Shown piece by piece: positions 1 through 8,011 of a stretch of 39,735 bases of DNA. Position numbers and translations under genes: made by a program. Each line of letters opens with the position of its first letter. The stretch's first letter is position 1. The notes under the pieces were generated by a model, which did not search any database, was not told the origin of the DNA, and worked only from the letters and a program-made list of their open reading frames with translations. The DNA is from Alphaproteobacteria bacterium (GTDB lineage Bacteria; Pseudomonadota; Alphaproteobacteria; Acetobacterales; Acetobacteraceae): NCBI GenBank assembly GCA_026400845.1, contig JAPLOH010000164.1, positions 1 to 39,735 on the forward strand. Direction: 5' to 3'.

Positions 1-145
1 CCAGCGTCAGCGCCGGGCCGGAGCCCTTGGGCGGCGTCCAGGTCACCATCGCGTCGGACGGCCCCACCACGGCCGGCGCCGGGGGCGGGGTGCAGCCGGC
101 GAGAACGGCAAGCAGGCCGGCCGCCGCCGCGGCGAGCCGCCGCAT
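1..145 (-). CDS. mltA: MltA-type lytic transglycosylase, N-terminal fragment (lipoprotein)
   Basis: Only the first 48 codons are inside the window; the gene continues beyond base 1. The start reads MRRLAAAAAGLLAVLAGC, a lipoprotein signal with lipobox LAGC at residues 15-18, so the mature protein should be tethered by Cys18 to an envelope membrane. A proline-rich linker follows and then TWTPPKGSGPALTL, which resembles the start of the MltA fold. MltA-family enzymes cleave peptidoglycan glycan strands to 1,6-anhydromuropeptides. The ATG shares one base with the TGA of the Tim44-domain gene (TGATG), so the two are probably translationally coupled. A Tim44-domain gene followed by mltA is a recurrent alphaproteobacterial order, and this context is the main support because no catalytic region is visible. 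Confidence 0.7.
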   Translation of the reverse strand, partial: MRRLAAAAAGLLAVLAGCTPPPAPAVVGPSDAMVTWTPPKGSGPALTL

Positions 146-825
146 CAGGCGCTGCGCGCGGCCACGAGCCGCCACGTCGGGTCGGGGGCGGCGAGGTTGC
201 GTTCGAAACTCCACAAATCGGTGATCTCGGTCACCGCGTCGGCGCCGGCTGAGGGCAGCCCGTCACGTCCGATGGTGACGTTCACCTGGTCGGAGACGAA
301 GCGCACGGTGATGTCGGCGGTGGTGCCGCGCAGTTCGGCCGCCTCGATTGTCGCGGCCTCGATGCTGCGAAGTTCGGTGCGCTGGGTCTCGCCGGCACCC
401 TCGCGCGCGGTGATGGCGCCCTCGAAGGCGCGGAAGGTCTCATCGGACAGCAGCGGCCGCAGGCGCTCACGCTCGCCGGCGGCAAAAGCGGCGACGATGA
501 TACGGAATGCGGCCTCGGCGCCATCGAGGAACCGCGCCGGATCGAACGTCGCATCCACCACGGACATGCGGGCCAACGCCAGACTTTGCGGGCTGCCGGG
601 CGGCGGCAGGTCGCGCTGGCGGACCGGCTGGGCAGTGCCGTCGATCATCGGGCCATCCGGCCGGCCCGGCACCATCCGTGCCATGGGTTCGACCGGCTGC
701 ACCGGCTCGGTCGGGCGCTCGAAGCCCTGCCGGCGTCCGAGCACGCTGCGCAAACGCAGCACCAGAAACACCGCGATCATGGCGAACAGCACGAGATCGA
801 TCGGAAAGCCGCCGCCGCCACCCAT
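145..825 (-). CDS. Tim44-domain (TimA-like) membrane-anchored protein
   Basis: The product is 226 residues from the chosen ATG at 825. It starts with a glycine run and one transmembrane segment at about residues 7-25 (IDLVLFAMIAVFLVLRLRSVL), followed by GRR. After a proline-rich linker comes a C-terminal domain (about residues 85-226) of the Tim44/NTF2-like fold, recognisable from FLDGAEAAFRIIVAAFAAGE, R-P-L-L-S-x-E-T-F and the final WxLVAARSA. Bacterial Tim44-like proteins are inner-membrane proteins related to the mitochondrial import motor subunit; their bacterial role is not well settled. The start at 825 is preferred over in-frame starts at 843 and 942 because only it has a well-spaced GGAG. 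It is translationally coupled to mltA and divergent from the phosphatase and secB. Confidence 0.85.
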   Translation of the reverse strand: MGGGGGFPIDLVLFAMIAVFLVLRLRSVLGRRQGFERPTEPVQPVEPMARMVPGRPDGPMIDGTAQPVRQRDLPPPGSPQSLALARMSVVDATFDPARFLDGAEAAFRIIVAAFAAGERERLRPLLSDETFRAFEGAITAREGAGETQRTELRSIEAATIEAAELRGTTADITVRFVSDQVNVTIGRDGLPSAGADAVTEITDLWSFERNLAAPDPTWRLVAARSA

Positions 826-832
826 AGGCGCA

Positions 833-836
833 CTCC
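833..836 (-). promoter_or_regulatory. Ribosome binding site deciding the Tim44-domain gene start
   Basis: On the minus strand GGAG stands 7 bases before the ATG at 825. The upstream in-frame ATG at 843 has no purine-rich sequence at the right distance. This makes MGGGGGFP the likely N-terminus. Confidence 0.6.
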
Positions 837-964
837 ATGACATGTACCGCGCCGCATCCCGACGCCAAGACCCAACACATAAGCGCGCAACCCGCGCCAC
901 ACAACAAAGTTGGGACATCGTCGGCAGGATTGCCAGCCGCAAAGCCGCAGGCTAATCGATCGGC

Positions 965-1519
965 ATGATCCTGCTTCGTCACGGCCAAAGCGAATTCAAC
1001 CTCCTGTTCACGCAAACCAAGCGTGATCCGGGCATTGTCGACCCCAAACTCACACCCCTCGGCCATGAACAGGCCGAGGCCGCGGCGATCGCGCTGGCCG
1101 GCGCCGGCATAAGCCGCATCATCGCCTCCCCGTGCACCCGCGCGCTGCAAACCGCCGCTCCGATCGCGCGCGCACTCGGCGTCGAGGTCATCGTCAACCC
1201 CCTGGTCGGCGAGCGCTACGCCTTCGCCTGCGACATCGGCACCCCACGCACCGAGCTCGAACGCGCCTGGCCGCGGCACGATTTCTCCCATATCGACGAA
1301 ATCTGGTGGCCGCAGATCGAGGAGCCGGTGGATCAACTGGCCGGGCGCGCCGCTCGCTTCCGCGCCGAAATGGCCGCCATCCCCGATTGGTCCGACACGC
1401 TGGTGGTCAGCCATTGGGGCTTCATCCTGGCGATGACCGGCACGAAAGTGACCAACGGGCAAATCCTGCGCTGCGACCCCACGGGGCCGGCGCCGGACGG
1501 GTTCACCTGGCACCACTGA
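965..1519 (+). CDS. Histidine phosphatase family protein (phosphoglycerate-mutase-like)
   Basis: The product is 184 residues. The RHG signature of the histidine phosphatase superfamily is at residues 5-7 (LLRHGQSEFN), with the phospho-accepting His6. The partner arginine is in ASPCTRALQTA, an acidic region GERYAFACD follows, and the second catalytic histidine is in VVSHWGFIL. The family hydrolyses phosphate esters through a phosphohistidine intermediate; the substrate cannot be told from sequence. It is short for the family and looks cytoplasmic. There is no strong ribosome binding site before the ATG. It lies between the divergent Tim44-domain gene and secB; whether it is co-transcribed with secB is unclear because a GC hairpin separates them. 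Confidence 0.88.
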   Translation: MILLRHGQSEFNLLFTQTKRDPGIVDPKLTPLGHEQAEAAAIALAGAGISRIIASPCTRALQTAAPIARALGVEVIVNPLVGERYAFACDIGTPRTELERAWPRHDFSHIDEIWWPQIEEPVDQLAGRAARFRAEMAAIPDWSDTLVVSHWGFILAMTGTKVTNGQILRCDPTGPAPDGFTWHH

Positions 1520-1526
1520 CCGGACC

Positions 1527-1552
1527 CGCCGCCGCTTTCTTCCGAGGCGGCG
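1527..1552 (+). terminator. GC-rich hairpin between the phosphatase gene and secB
   Basis: CGCCGCC (1527-1533) pairs with GGCGGCG (1546-1552) around a 12-base loop, directly after the phosphatase stop. No T-run follows, so it may be a weak terminator, an attenuator or simply an mRNA 3' stabilising stem. Confidence 0.3.
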
Positions 1553-1594
1553 CTGTGCTACCGCCCGGCGCATATTCGTGAAACGGAGATCATT

Positions 1595-2101
1595 ATGTCC
1601 GCCACCACCCAGGACCCCAACCCGGCCGCCGTCCAGCCCTCCGCCCCCATCGCGGTCAATATCCAGTACATCAAGGACCTGTCCTTCGAAGTGCCGGGCG
1701 CGCCGATGATCTACACCCAGCTCAAGACCGCCCCGCGGGTCGATATCAACCTCGACGTCCAGGCCCGCCGCGTGCAGGAAGGCCAGAACGTCTTCGAAGT
1801 CACTCTCGCCATCCGCGCCGAAGCCTCCGAGCCCGTGGCCAATGGCGGCACCGCCGGCCCCCGCGTGTTCCTCGCCGAACTTGCCTATTCCGGGGTATTC
1901 ACCCTCACCGGCGTTCCCGACAACGCCGTCGAACCGGTGCTGCTGGTGGAATGCCCGCGCATCCTGTTCCCCTACGCGCGCTCCATCCTCTCCGATGTCA
2001 CCCGCGACGGCGGCTTCCCGCCCGTCCTGCTGCAACCCATCGACTTCCTCGCCCTCTGGCAAAGCCGCCGCACCGACCAAACCCCGGCCGCGACCAATTG
2101 A
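1595..2101 (+). CDS. secB: Protein-export chaperone SecB
   Basis: The product is 168 residues, normal for alphaproteobacterial SecB. Family hallmarks are VNIQYIKDLSFEVPGAP near the N-terminus, IYTQLKTAPRVDINLDVQAR, FLAELAYSGVFTLTG, LLVECPRILFPYARSIL and the C-terminal FPPVLLQPIDFLALW. SecB is a cytosolic tetramer that keeps precursor proteins unfolded and delivers them to SecA. The start is supported by CGGAG nine bases upstream of the ATG. Its place close to the Tim44-domain and mltA genes matches the usual alphaproteobacterial neighbourhood. Nothing looks damaged. The next coding trace starts 4 bases after the stop and is a pseudogene. Confidence 0.95.
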   Translation: MSATTQDPNPAAVQPSAPIAVNIQYIKDLSFEVPGAPMIYTQLKTAPRVDINLDVQARRVQEGQNVFEVTLAIRAEASEPVANGGTAGPRVFLAELAYSGVFTLTGVPDNAVEPVLLVECPRILFPYARSILSDVTRDGGFPPVLLQPIDFLALWQSRRTDQTPAATN

Positions 2102-2105
2102 CAGC

Positions 2106-2673
2106 ATGCTGCTCACCGTGGATGGGCTCGCCGTGTTCTAAGGCGCGAGCCAGATCCCGTTCGGTGTGACGTTCGACCTGTACGAGGGGGAATCGGTCGC
2201 GCTGCTCTCCACAAGGCTCATTGGAAGCCGGGACCGCATCGCCCGCGCCGGCATCGGCTTGGTGCCGGAGGACCCCGGAGCACAGCGTGAGGACAACTTC
2301 CTGATCGGCGCCAAGCCCGGCGCCGACGGGCGGCGGCACTGGACGCGGGCGCGGGTGTGGCAGGTCTTCCCCATTCTCGCCCGCATGAAGGGGCTCATGG
2401 CCGGGCGGCTGTCGGGCGGCGACCAGCAGATGCTCACCACCGCCCGTACATTTCGGCAACCCCGTCATCCTGCTGCTCGACGAACCCTCCGAGAGGCTCG
2501 CGCCGGTGATCGTCGAGCGGATCGGCGAGTTGGTGCGCGAACCGAGGGATATGTTCTGCCTCGACATTGCCTCCCACGCGGTGGTGATCGACTAGGGCGT
2601 GGTGGTCTACACCTGCACCATTGACGCGCTGCGCGCCGACGAGGGGGGCATGTGCAAACATCTCGCGGTCTGA
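2106..2673 (+). pseudogene. livF: Degenerate branched-chain amino acid ABC transporter ATPase (LivF type)
   Basis: Read across frames, the stretch is clearly a LivF-like ATPase. It begins MLLTVDGLAVF, is stopped by TAA at 2139, resumes with FGVTFDLYEGESVALLS, then jumps to RIARAGIGLVPED. The Walker A loop and about 40 or more following residues are missing. LSGGDQQMLT, the ABC signature, is followed by a frameshift near 2445-2455. NPVILLLDEPSERLAPVIVE (Walker B) then appears in another frame. A deletion removes the H-loop region, TAG at 2593 interrupts, and HLAV closes at TGA 2671-2673. At least five independent lesions make function impossible. No other liv genes are visible nearby. Its 3' end overlaps the C-terminal codons of the opposing Hint gene. 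Confidence 0.85.
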
Positions 2674-5039
2674 TCGTCGCTTTCCCAAACCCCGCTCTCC
2701 CAGTAAGCCGCGCCGACGTCGCGCGTCTCCACCGACACCGCCGATCCCGCGACCGCGGCATCGCCCGAGGTCCAGCGCACGCCGTCCTCGGGCGGGTGCC
2801 AGCCGGAGCCGAGGCGGGGGTCGTCGAGCGGCGCCTCTTCGCCATCGATGCGGATCGCGGTGACGGCGACGCCGAGCCGGCGATGGTCGGCGCTGCCCGG
2901 CAGCACCTCCGCCGGCACGAAACTGCGGCTCAGCAGCCGCACACCACTCGGGCTCTCCACCACATGCAACGCGGCTTCGGCTTTGAGCCGATAGCCGATC
3001 GCCGCCGCCTGCAGCACGAGCGCGGCCCGTACCAACCTGACCACCTCGCCACCGGTGACCAGGGGCGCGCAGCTTTCTTCCGCCCACACTGCGCGGGCGA
3101 AAGCGGGGTGGAGCGCTACCGCCAGGCCAGCATCCTCGAAAGCGGCACGATTGCCGGTATCGAGATAGCTCTCCGCCGGCAGCCCTTCGGCCAGTACAAC
3201 GTCGTGGCGGTCAAGTTCGACGTGCCAGTAGGTGACCTCCGGCCAGACCTCTTGAACCACGGTGGCGCCGTTGCAGAGGTAGCGCACGGGTATCAGCACA
3301 CCTTCGACGAACACCGCGTGATCGGGCGACAGCACGAGATCGCGGACGGGCAGGCGGGGCCCGAAGGCATTGCGGCGCACGCGGATCGGGTTGACATCCC
3401 AGGGCCGTGGATGTCGCGCTGGCGCCAGCCGCCGCCGCCCGGTCCACATCACGCGGCGGGTCCCGCCATCGGCGGTGTGGAGCAGTTCGCCTGGCCGGAT
3501 GGTCTCGATCGCCCGCGCGCCGGATTGGGTGGCGAGGCGCGTACCCGCGGCGTAGCAGGCGGTGATCGCGATGCCGCTGGTGGTGAGCGCGAGATCGAGC
3601 CCGGAAATGCCGAGGTTGAAATCGAACTCCCGGTAGGTGCCGCCATCGGTGCGGGCGAGAATGAAATGTCCGTCGAGTGTGCCGGTGGAGCTGAACACAT
3701 CGAGCGTATTGCCGGTGAGCACCGCCGAGGCGCCGATATCGGCGGCGCCGGCAAACAGCAGACTGGAGCCGTCGGCGAAATCGAGCAGGGTACCGGTATC
3801 GCCGGGCTTGCCCAGCACCAGCGAAGACCCCGAGGCCAGGAAGCTCACTGTGCCGAGCGTCGCGCTCTGCAACACGTCGAGCGTGCCGCCGTCGAGCGAG
3901 ATCGTTCCCTGCGAGGTGAAGGCGGTGTCGACCACGAAGCTCGTCGCCGCCCCGACGTGCATTGCCCCGCCAGCCCCGATTGCGAGGCCGCCGGCCGGGC
4001 TCGACCAGGTGACGATGGTCGGCGCCGGATTGGCCCCGATGTCGAGCGTGCCGTTGATATGGGTGGTGGAACCGCTGCCGAGCAACACCGCGGCGGGGCC
4101 GCCGAACTGCATTGCGCCCGCCGCGCCGATCGCGAAATCGACGCTGCCGGACGAGCGCACCCGCGCATCGGCGCCCAGCACCAGGGTCGACGGATCGAGC
4201 GTCGTTGCGCTACCGAGCGTCAACGTGCCGTCGACCGCGAGCGTGCCGAAGCCGCCGACGGTGCCGGCGATGGTGTTCTGCCGCCCGGCCTCCGTCGTCA
4301 TCGTCCCCGCGAAGGCCACTCCCTGGAGCACGCAGGAGGCCAGCGACACCCCGCCGCTGATGGTGCCGCCGATCACCGTCGCGCCGGTGAGCGTCAGCGC
4401 GCCGAGGCTGGACAAGGGCAACACGGCGCCGGTGTTGTCGAGCGTGCCGCTGAAGGTGAGTTGGCCGTTGAACAGCGGGTTGAAGCCGCTGTCCTGGTTG
4501 GTCACCAGCGCGAGCAGCGTCGCGGTGTCGCTCACGCCCTGATCGGTGAGGGTGCCGGCGGCATCGACACTGATGGGCAGCGGTTGGTTCAGCGTCGACA
4601 AGACAAGCGTCGAGGACGGGAGCAGAGTGGCGTTGTTGCGGACCTCGATGGTGCCGGTCGGCGCGATGACGCCGCCGAGCGCGCCATCGACGATCAGCGC
4701 CTGCCCGCCGCTCGCCACCGTCAGCCCGCCAGTGAGCACGGCGGGGTTGGCGGCGTTGGGATGGGCGGTGTTCTGGCCGAGTTGCAGCAGCCCGCCGGCA
4801 GCGACCGTAACACCGGCTGCAAGGGTAGCCCCCTCCGGCAGGATGACCACCGGCGCCTGGCCGGCGAGGCCGCCGATTGTCAGGCTCGTCGCCGGCAACC
4901 CGGTCGGCAGGATCGCGGTGCCGGTGTTGCGCACGAACAGCGCATCCCCCGCGGCGACGGTGACCGTCGACGTCGCGCTGCCGACGGTGCCGAAGGGCAC
5001 GAAGCCGCCAAGGGTTGGGCTGTAATCGAGATTGGCCAC
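2607..5039 (-). CDS. Large beta-solenoid protein with C-terminal Hint (Hedgehog/intein-type) domain
   Basis: The product is 810 residues from a GTG start. Residues 1 to about 490 are rich in Gly, Ala, Thr and Leu with repeating short strands (GTLDIGAN, GGLAIGAGGAM, GTISLDGGTLDV), as in beta-helix adhesin-like or autotransporter-like passengers. At Cys495 a Hint_2-type domain starts (CYAAGTRLAT, then GARAIETIRPGELL). Its later motifs are LSPDHAVFVEGVLIPVRYL, VTYWHVELDRHDVVLAEGLP and ESYLDTGNRAAFE. Hint domains cleave their own peptide backbone through the first Cys; in bacterial Hint_2 proteins the outcome is mostly unstudied. No classical signal peptide is visible. The last 22 residues are encoded on the complement of the livF relic and are probably an acquired tail. 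It is convergent with secB and the livF relic, with the FkbM gene upstream. Confidence 0.8.
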   Translation of the reverse strand: MANLDYSPTLGGFVPFGTVGSATSTVTVAAGDALFVRNTGTAILPTGLPATSLTIGGLAGQAPVVILPEGATLAAGVTVAAGGLLQLGQNTAHPNAANPAVLTGGLTVASGGQALIVDGALGGVIAPTGTIEVRNNATLLPSSTLVLSTLNQPLPISVDAAGTLTDQGVSDTATLLALVTNQDSGFNPLFNGQLTFSGTLDNTGAVLPLSSLGALTLTGATVIGGTISGGVSLASCVLQGVAFAGTMTTEAGRQNTIAGTVGGFGTLAVDGTLTLGSATTLDPSTLVLGADARVRSSGSVDFAIGAAGAMQFGGPAAVLLGSGSTTHINGTLDIGANPAPTIVTWSSPAGGLAIGAGGAMHVGAATSFVVDTAFTSQGTISLDGGTLDVLQSATLGTVSFLASGSSLVLGKPGDTGTLLDFADGSSLLFAGAADIGASAVLTGNTLDVFSSTGTLDGHFILARTDGGTYREFDFNLGISGLDLALTTSGIAITACYAAGTRLATQSGARAIETIRPGELLHTADGGTRRVMWTGRRRLAPARHPRPWDVNPIRVRRNAFGPRLPVRDLVLSPDHAVFVEGVLIPVRYLCNGATVVQEVWPEVTYWHVELDRHDVVLAEGLPAESYLDTGNRAAFEDAGLAVALHPAFARAVWAEESCAPLVTGGEVVRLVRAALVLQAAAIGYRLKAEAALHVVESPSGVRLLSRSFVPAEVLPGSADHRRLGVAVTAIRIDGEEAPLDDPRLGSGWHPPEDGVRWTSGDAAVAGSAVSVETRDVGAAYWESGVWESDDQTARCLHMPPSSARSASMVQV

Positions 5040-5174
5040 CGGGACGCGATCGCTCCATCTGTCCGGCCACCCTCGACAGCCCCGGGTCGCGGCGTCAAGC
5101 GTCGGGCCGCGTGAGTGATGATGGTTGACGCGTTATTAGCGGCTTCTCATGCCACGGTATGCTGTGCGGCGAGA

Positions 5175-6146
5175 TCAGCTCCGCATGACGTCTGCGAGGT
5201 CGAACAGCGGATTGCGGAACAGGCTGGTCGAATAGCGGTTGAGCGACAGCGGGATGATCGGCCAGGCCGCCTGGTCCGGTCCGAAGCGGGCGGCGATCAG
5301 GCCATCGCCGGAGTAGCTCTCCTGCACGTCGTGCTCGGCGAACACCAGCCCGCCGCACTGCTCGATCACCGCCATGCAGCGCTGATGGGTCAGCGGATCG
5401 CCGGAGATGGAGTGGTGGTGGGTCGAGACAATCAGGGTGCGGATGCGCCCGGTCTGCATCAGCTCGGCGCAGCTTGTCAGCACGTCATATTCCGCCCCCT
5501 GTGCATCACAGTGCAGCAGGTCGAGCGCGGCGAAGCCGGACTCCGTGAGGAGGTCGGGCACGCTGCGGCGGGGGATGGTGATCTCGTAGCCGGAATCGAG
5601 GCGGAACCGGGCCGCGGCGAGCGAGGTGGCACCGACGAAGCCATCGACGAACCGCGGCGCCAGGGCGTTGCGCGCGGCATTGGCTTCGCCGAGCGCGCGC
5701 CGCTCCGGGTCCGGCTCCAGGGCGAGGGCCTGGCGGCCGGGATGCCCCTGGAGGAACCACAACGAGTAGAAGCTCCACCAGGCGCCAAGCTCGATCATCG
5801 TCGCGCCAGGCGGCATGCGTGCCACCACCTCGTGGAAGACCCGCTCCTCCTGCGGCTCGTGATGGCCCTGGCAGCGGCCGATGAGGTCGGTCATCCAGGC
5901 GCCACAATAGCCGTCGGCCAGCATCTTCAGGCCGTTATGCATCACCTGCACCCTGGCGCCGTCAACGTCGCTGATCACCGTCCCGGCATCCGCCACCTTG
6001 GGCAGCAGATCGCAATCCCGGCACTGGGTCGCCAGATCCACACGCTCTTCGACCGACAGCGCCGGGGGGGTGGAGAATTCCGGCATCCGCGCGATCGCCG
6101 GCGGACGCAGGGTGGTGCGGACCAAGCGGTTCAATCTGCGCAACAT
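5175..6146 (-). CDS. FkbM-family SAM-dependent methyltransferase
   Basis: The product is 323 residues from the ATG at 6146, chosen because GGGAG lies about 9 bases upstream; a longer reading to 6179 has no such support. The Rossmann SAM-binding region is MIELGAWWSFYSLWF, followed by LALEPDPERR, whose Glu would bind the SAM ribose. The motif DLLHCDAQGAEYDVL matches the FkbM-type acidic metal/substrate site. FkbM-like enzymes O-methylate sugars or secondary metabolites; here, next to a surface-type beta-solenoid protein, a role in modifying glycans or envelope material is possible but is inference. The C-terminus is hydrophobic and ends FDLADVMRS. It is codirectional with the M28-like gene (73 bases upstream) and the Hint gene (135 bases downstream; nothing recognisable in that gap). 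Confidence 0.82.
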   Translation of the reverse strand: MLRRLNRLVRTTLRPPAIARMPEFSTPPALSVEERVDLATQCRDCDLLPKVADAGTVISDVDGARVQVMHNGLKMLADGYCGAWMTDLIGRCQGHHEPQEERVFHEVVARMPPGATMIELGAWWSFYSLWFLQGHPGRQALALEPDPERRALGEANAARNALAPRFVDGFVGATSLAAARFRLDSGYEITIPRRSVPDLLTESGFAALDLLHCDAQGAEYDVLTSCAELMQTGRIRTLIVSTHHHSISGDPLTHQRCMAVIEQCGGLVFAEHDVQESYSGDGLIAARFGPDQAAWPIIPLSLNRYSTSLFRNPLFDLADVMRS

Positions 6147-6219
6147 CGACAGGCTCCCAATCCGGCCACTTATCGGCACGGCCGATCCGGTATACCGAAG
6201 CCGGTGGCGCTTGGGCAGA

Positions 6220-7422
6220 TCAGGCCGCGAGGTCGCCCACCACGCGTGCCGCAGCCATCGCCGCGTGCACTACCGCTGCTTGATCGACGGCATGGGGCAG
6301 CCGGTCTTGCGGCAGATGGAACAGTCTATTGCTCCCGACCAAAGTGACATACCTGCCGCCGGCGCGGTGGATGTCGCGCGTCTCGCCATTGGGCATCGCC
6401 GCGCTGGAGGCGTTGCGGAGTCCCTCGGAGGTCAGCGCCGCGGTCATCCTGCCGCGCAGATCGTCATGCCCGGATACCACGGACAGCGCGCCGCCGGTCG
6501 CGCCGATATTGGCGCCGAAATGCACGAACTCGGCGGTAGCAAGCCATCCCGGCCGGCGATCGAGGAACGCATCGAGCCCGATATGGCCGAGTTCGTGACC
6601 GGAATTGGCCGTGAACACCACGTCCCGCCCCAGGGGCTTCCCCGCCAATGCGCGCAGACATTCGAGCCAGCACACCAGCCCGCCGCCGCGCTCGGCGGTG
6701 GAGACGAACCAGGAGGAGCGCGGCGTCATCACCGCCAGCGGCGGCCGCGTGGAGTCTCGCCCCTTGAGGGTGATGACGACATTGGCGGCGTCGGTCCTGG
6801 TGCGCGCGCTGCGGGTGACCACTCGAAGTGCCGCGCCACGGGCGATCGCCCCGAACAGCAGCGCCTTGTGCTCGCTCGGCATCTGCAACACGGCTGGCCC
6901 GTATGGGTGGGCGAAGCTCTCGGCGTTCAGCAGCGCCAGCCCCGGCGCCCCACCCTCGGTGACCAGCACCAGCGCCGAATGCGGGCTCTCGCGACGCAGG
7001 CGCTGAAACTCCGGCGCGTAGACGTGCAGCGGCGAGACGACGCCGAGCCCGATCAGCCCCTCGCCCTTGCCGATCTCGCTGGCGAGCGCATGCACCCGCC
7101 CGTCGCGCGTGTCCGGCGCGTCGAACATCGAGACCCCTGGGTAGCGGATGCCTTCAAGTTCGACAAAGGCGGCGACGGGGTCGTAGCGGTCGAGCCCGAA
7201 GGTTTCCATCTCGACTGTGGCGCCAAGCGCTCGCGCGGCGGCGGCAAGCCAATCCGCGCCCTGCCGGTCCCCCGCCGTTGCGGTTCGATGGATATCGTGG
7301 CTGTCCCAGGCGGCGAGCCAGCCGGCAGCGCGGGCCGCGGCGGCCTCATCGGCAGTGCTTGGTCCGGCCATCAGCGCGCCGATCCCGGCAAGCGCTGCCC
7401 TGCGTCCCATATGTTCGGCCAT
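6220..7422 (-). CDS. M28-like peptidase-fold protein with an HELGH motif
   Basis: The product is 400 residues. The N-terminus MAEHMGRRAALAGIGALMAG has a twin-arginine-like pair and a hydrophobic stretch, so it may be exported. The body follows the M28 (aminopeptidase Y/transferrin-receptor-like) plan: a PA-like insert (about 90-210), then the catalytic-type core. The usual H-x-D metal motif is replaced by TPRSSW (residues 233-238). The usual GADDNASG is replaced by STAERGGG, and the usual GEELG by SGHELGHIG (His276, Glu277, His280). HELGH formally matches the HExxH zincin signature, but on an M28 scaffold. Activity is therefore uncertain: it could bind metal with altered ligands or be a non-catalytic homologue. 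The HNH nuclease gene lies 22 bases upstream in the same direction. Confidence 0.72.
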   Translation of the reverse strand: MAEHMGRRAALAGIGALMAGPSTADEAAAARAAGWLAAWDSHDIHRTATAGDRQGADWLAAAARALGATVEMETFGLDRYDPVAAFVELEGIRYPGVSMFDAPDTRDGRVHALASEIGKGEGLIGLGVVSPLHVYAPEFQRLRRESPHSALVLVTEGGAPGLALLNAESFAHPYGPAVLQMPSEHKALLFGAIARGAALRVVTRSARTRTDAANVVITLKGRDSTRPPLAVMTPRSSWFVSTAERGGGLVCWLECLRALAGKPLGRDVVFTANSGHELGHIGLDAFLDRRPGWLATAEFVHFGANIGATGGALSVVSGHDDLRGRMTAALTSEGLRNASSAAMPNGETRDIHRAGGRYVTLVGSNRLFHLPQDRLPHAVDQAAVVHAAMAAARVVGDLAA

Positions 7423-7444
7423 GATCGGTACCCGCCAATGCTGT

Positions 7445-8005
7445 TCAGCTTTCGAGCTCGCTGTCCCAATAGAGGTAGTCGCGCCAGCTCTGGTGCAGAT
7501 AGTTCGGCGGGAAGGCGCGGCCGTTTTCCTGCAACTCCCAAGTTGAGGGCTGGCGCGGTGTCATCCGCGGGAACATGCGGCACTCGCGGGGTAGCCGGCT
7601 GCCTTTGGCTAGGTTGCAGTGACCACAGGCGGTGACGACATTCTCCCACGTGGTGCGACCGCCACGGGAGCGCGGGATCACATGGTCGAATGTGAGGTCC
7701 GGCGCGGGTTGGCGATGCCCGCAGTACTGGCAGGAGAAGGCGTCGCGCAGGAAGACGTTGAAGCGCGTGAATGCGGGGCGGCGCGCGGTCGGGATGTAGT
7801 CCTTCAGCGCAATGACGCTGGGTAGCCGCATCGAAATGCTCGGCGAGCGAACCTTGTGTTCGTATTCGTTGAGTACCGAGACGCGATCGAGGAACACCGC
7901 CTTCACCGCGTCCTGCCAGGACCAGACGGAGAGCGGAAAATAGGACAGCGGCCTGAAATCGGCATTCAGGACCAGGGCCGGGAAGTGGTATCCGCCGTCG
8001 GGCAA
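7445..8005 (-). CDS. HNH endonuclease
   Basis: The product is 186 residues, starting at a TTG with a strong ribosome binding site. The N-terminal half begins FPALVLNADFRPLSYFPLSV, typical of a widespread chromosomal HNH family. The HNH core is CQYCGHRQPAPDLTFDHVIP, then SRGGRTTWENVVTACGHCN, with two CxxC pairs for zinc and the DH catalytic pair, and NLAKGSRLP after it. The family nicks or cuts DNA with a beta-beta-alpha-metal fold; the biological target of these stand-alone genes is not settled. It has no neighbouring methylase or phage genes, so it looks like a housekeeping copy rather than part of a restriction system. The C-terminal YLHQSWRDYLYW is also typical of the family. Confidence 0.9.
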   Translation of the reverse strand: MPDGGYHFPALVLNADFRPLSYFPLSVWSWQDAVKAVFLDRVSVLNEYEHKVRSPSISMRLPSVIALKDYIPTARRPAFTRFNVFLRDAFSCQYCGHRQPAPDLTFDHVIPRSRGGRTTWENVVTACGHCNLAKGSRLPRECRMFPRMTPRQPSTWELQENGRAFPPNYLHQSWRDYLYWDSELES

Positions 8006-8011
8006 GAGCCG

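Noticed and set aside
467-2116. A 549-codon open frame on the minus strand across secB and the phosphatase
   Set aside because: It lies antisense to two recognised genes, and its later part is another frame of the Tim44-domain gene.
2652-5114. An 820-codon open frame on the plus strand opposite the Hint gene
   Set aside because: It mirrors the minus-strand gene in GC-rich DNA. Its product is low-complexity Arg/Gly/Ala/His without any domain, while the minus strand has recognisable Hint motifs.
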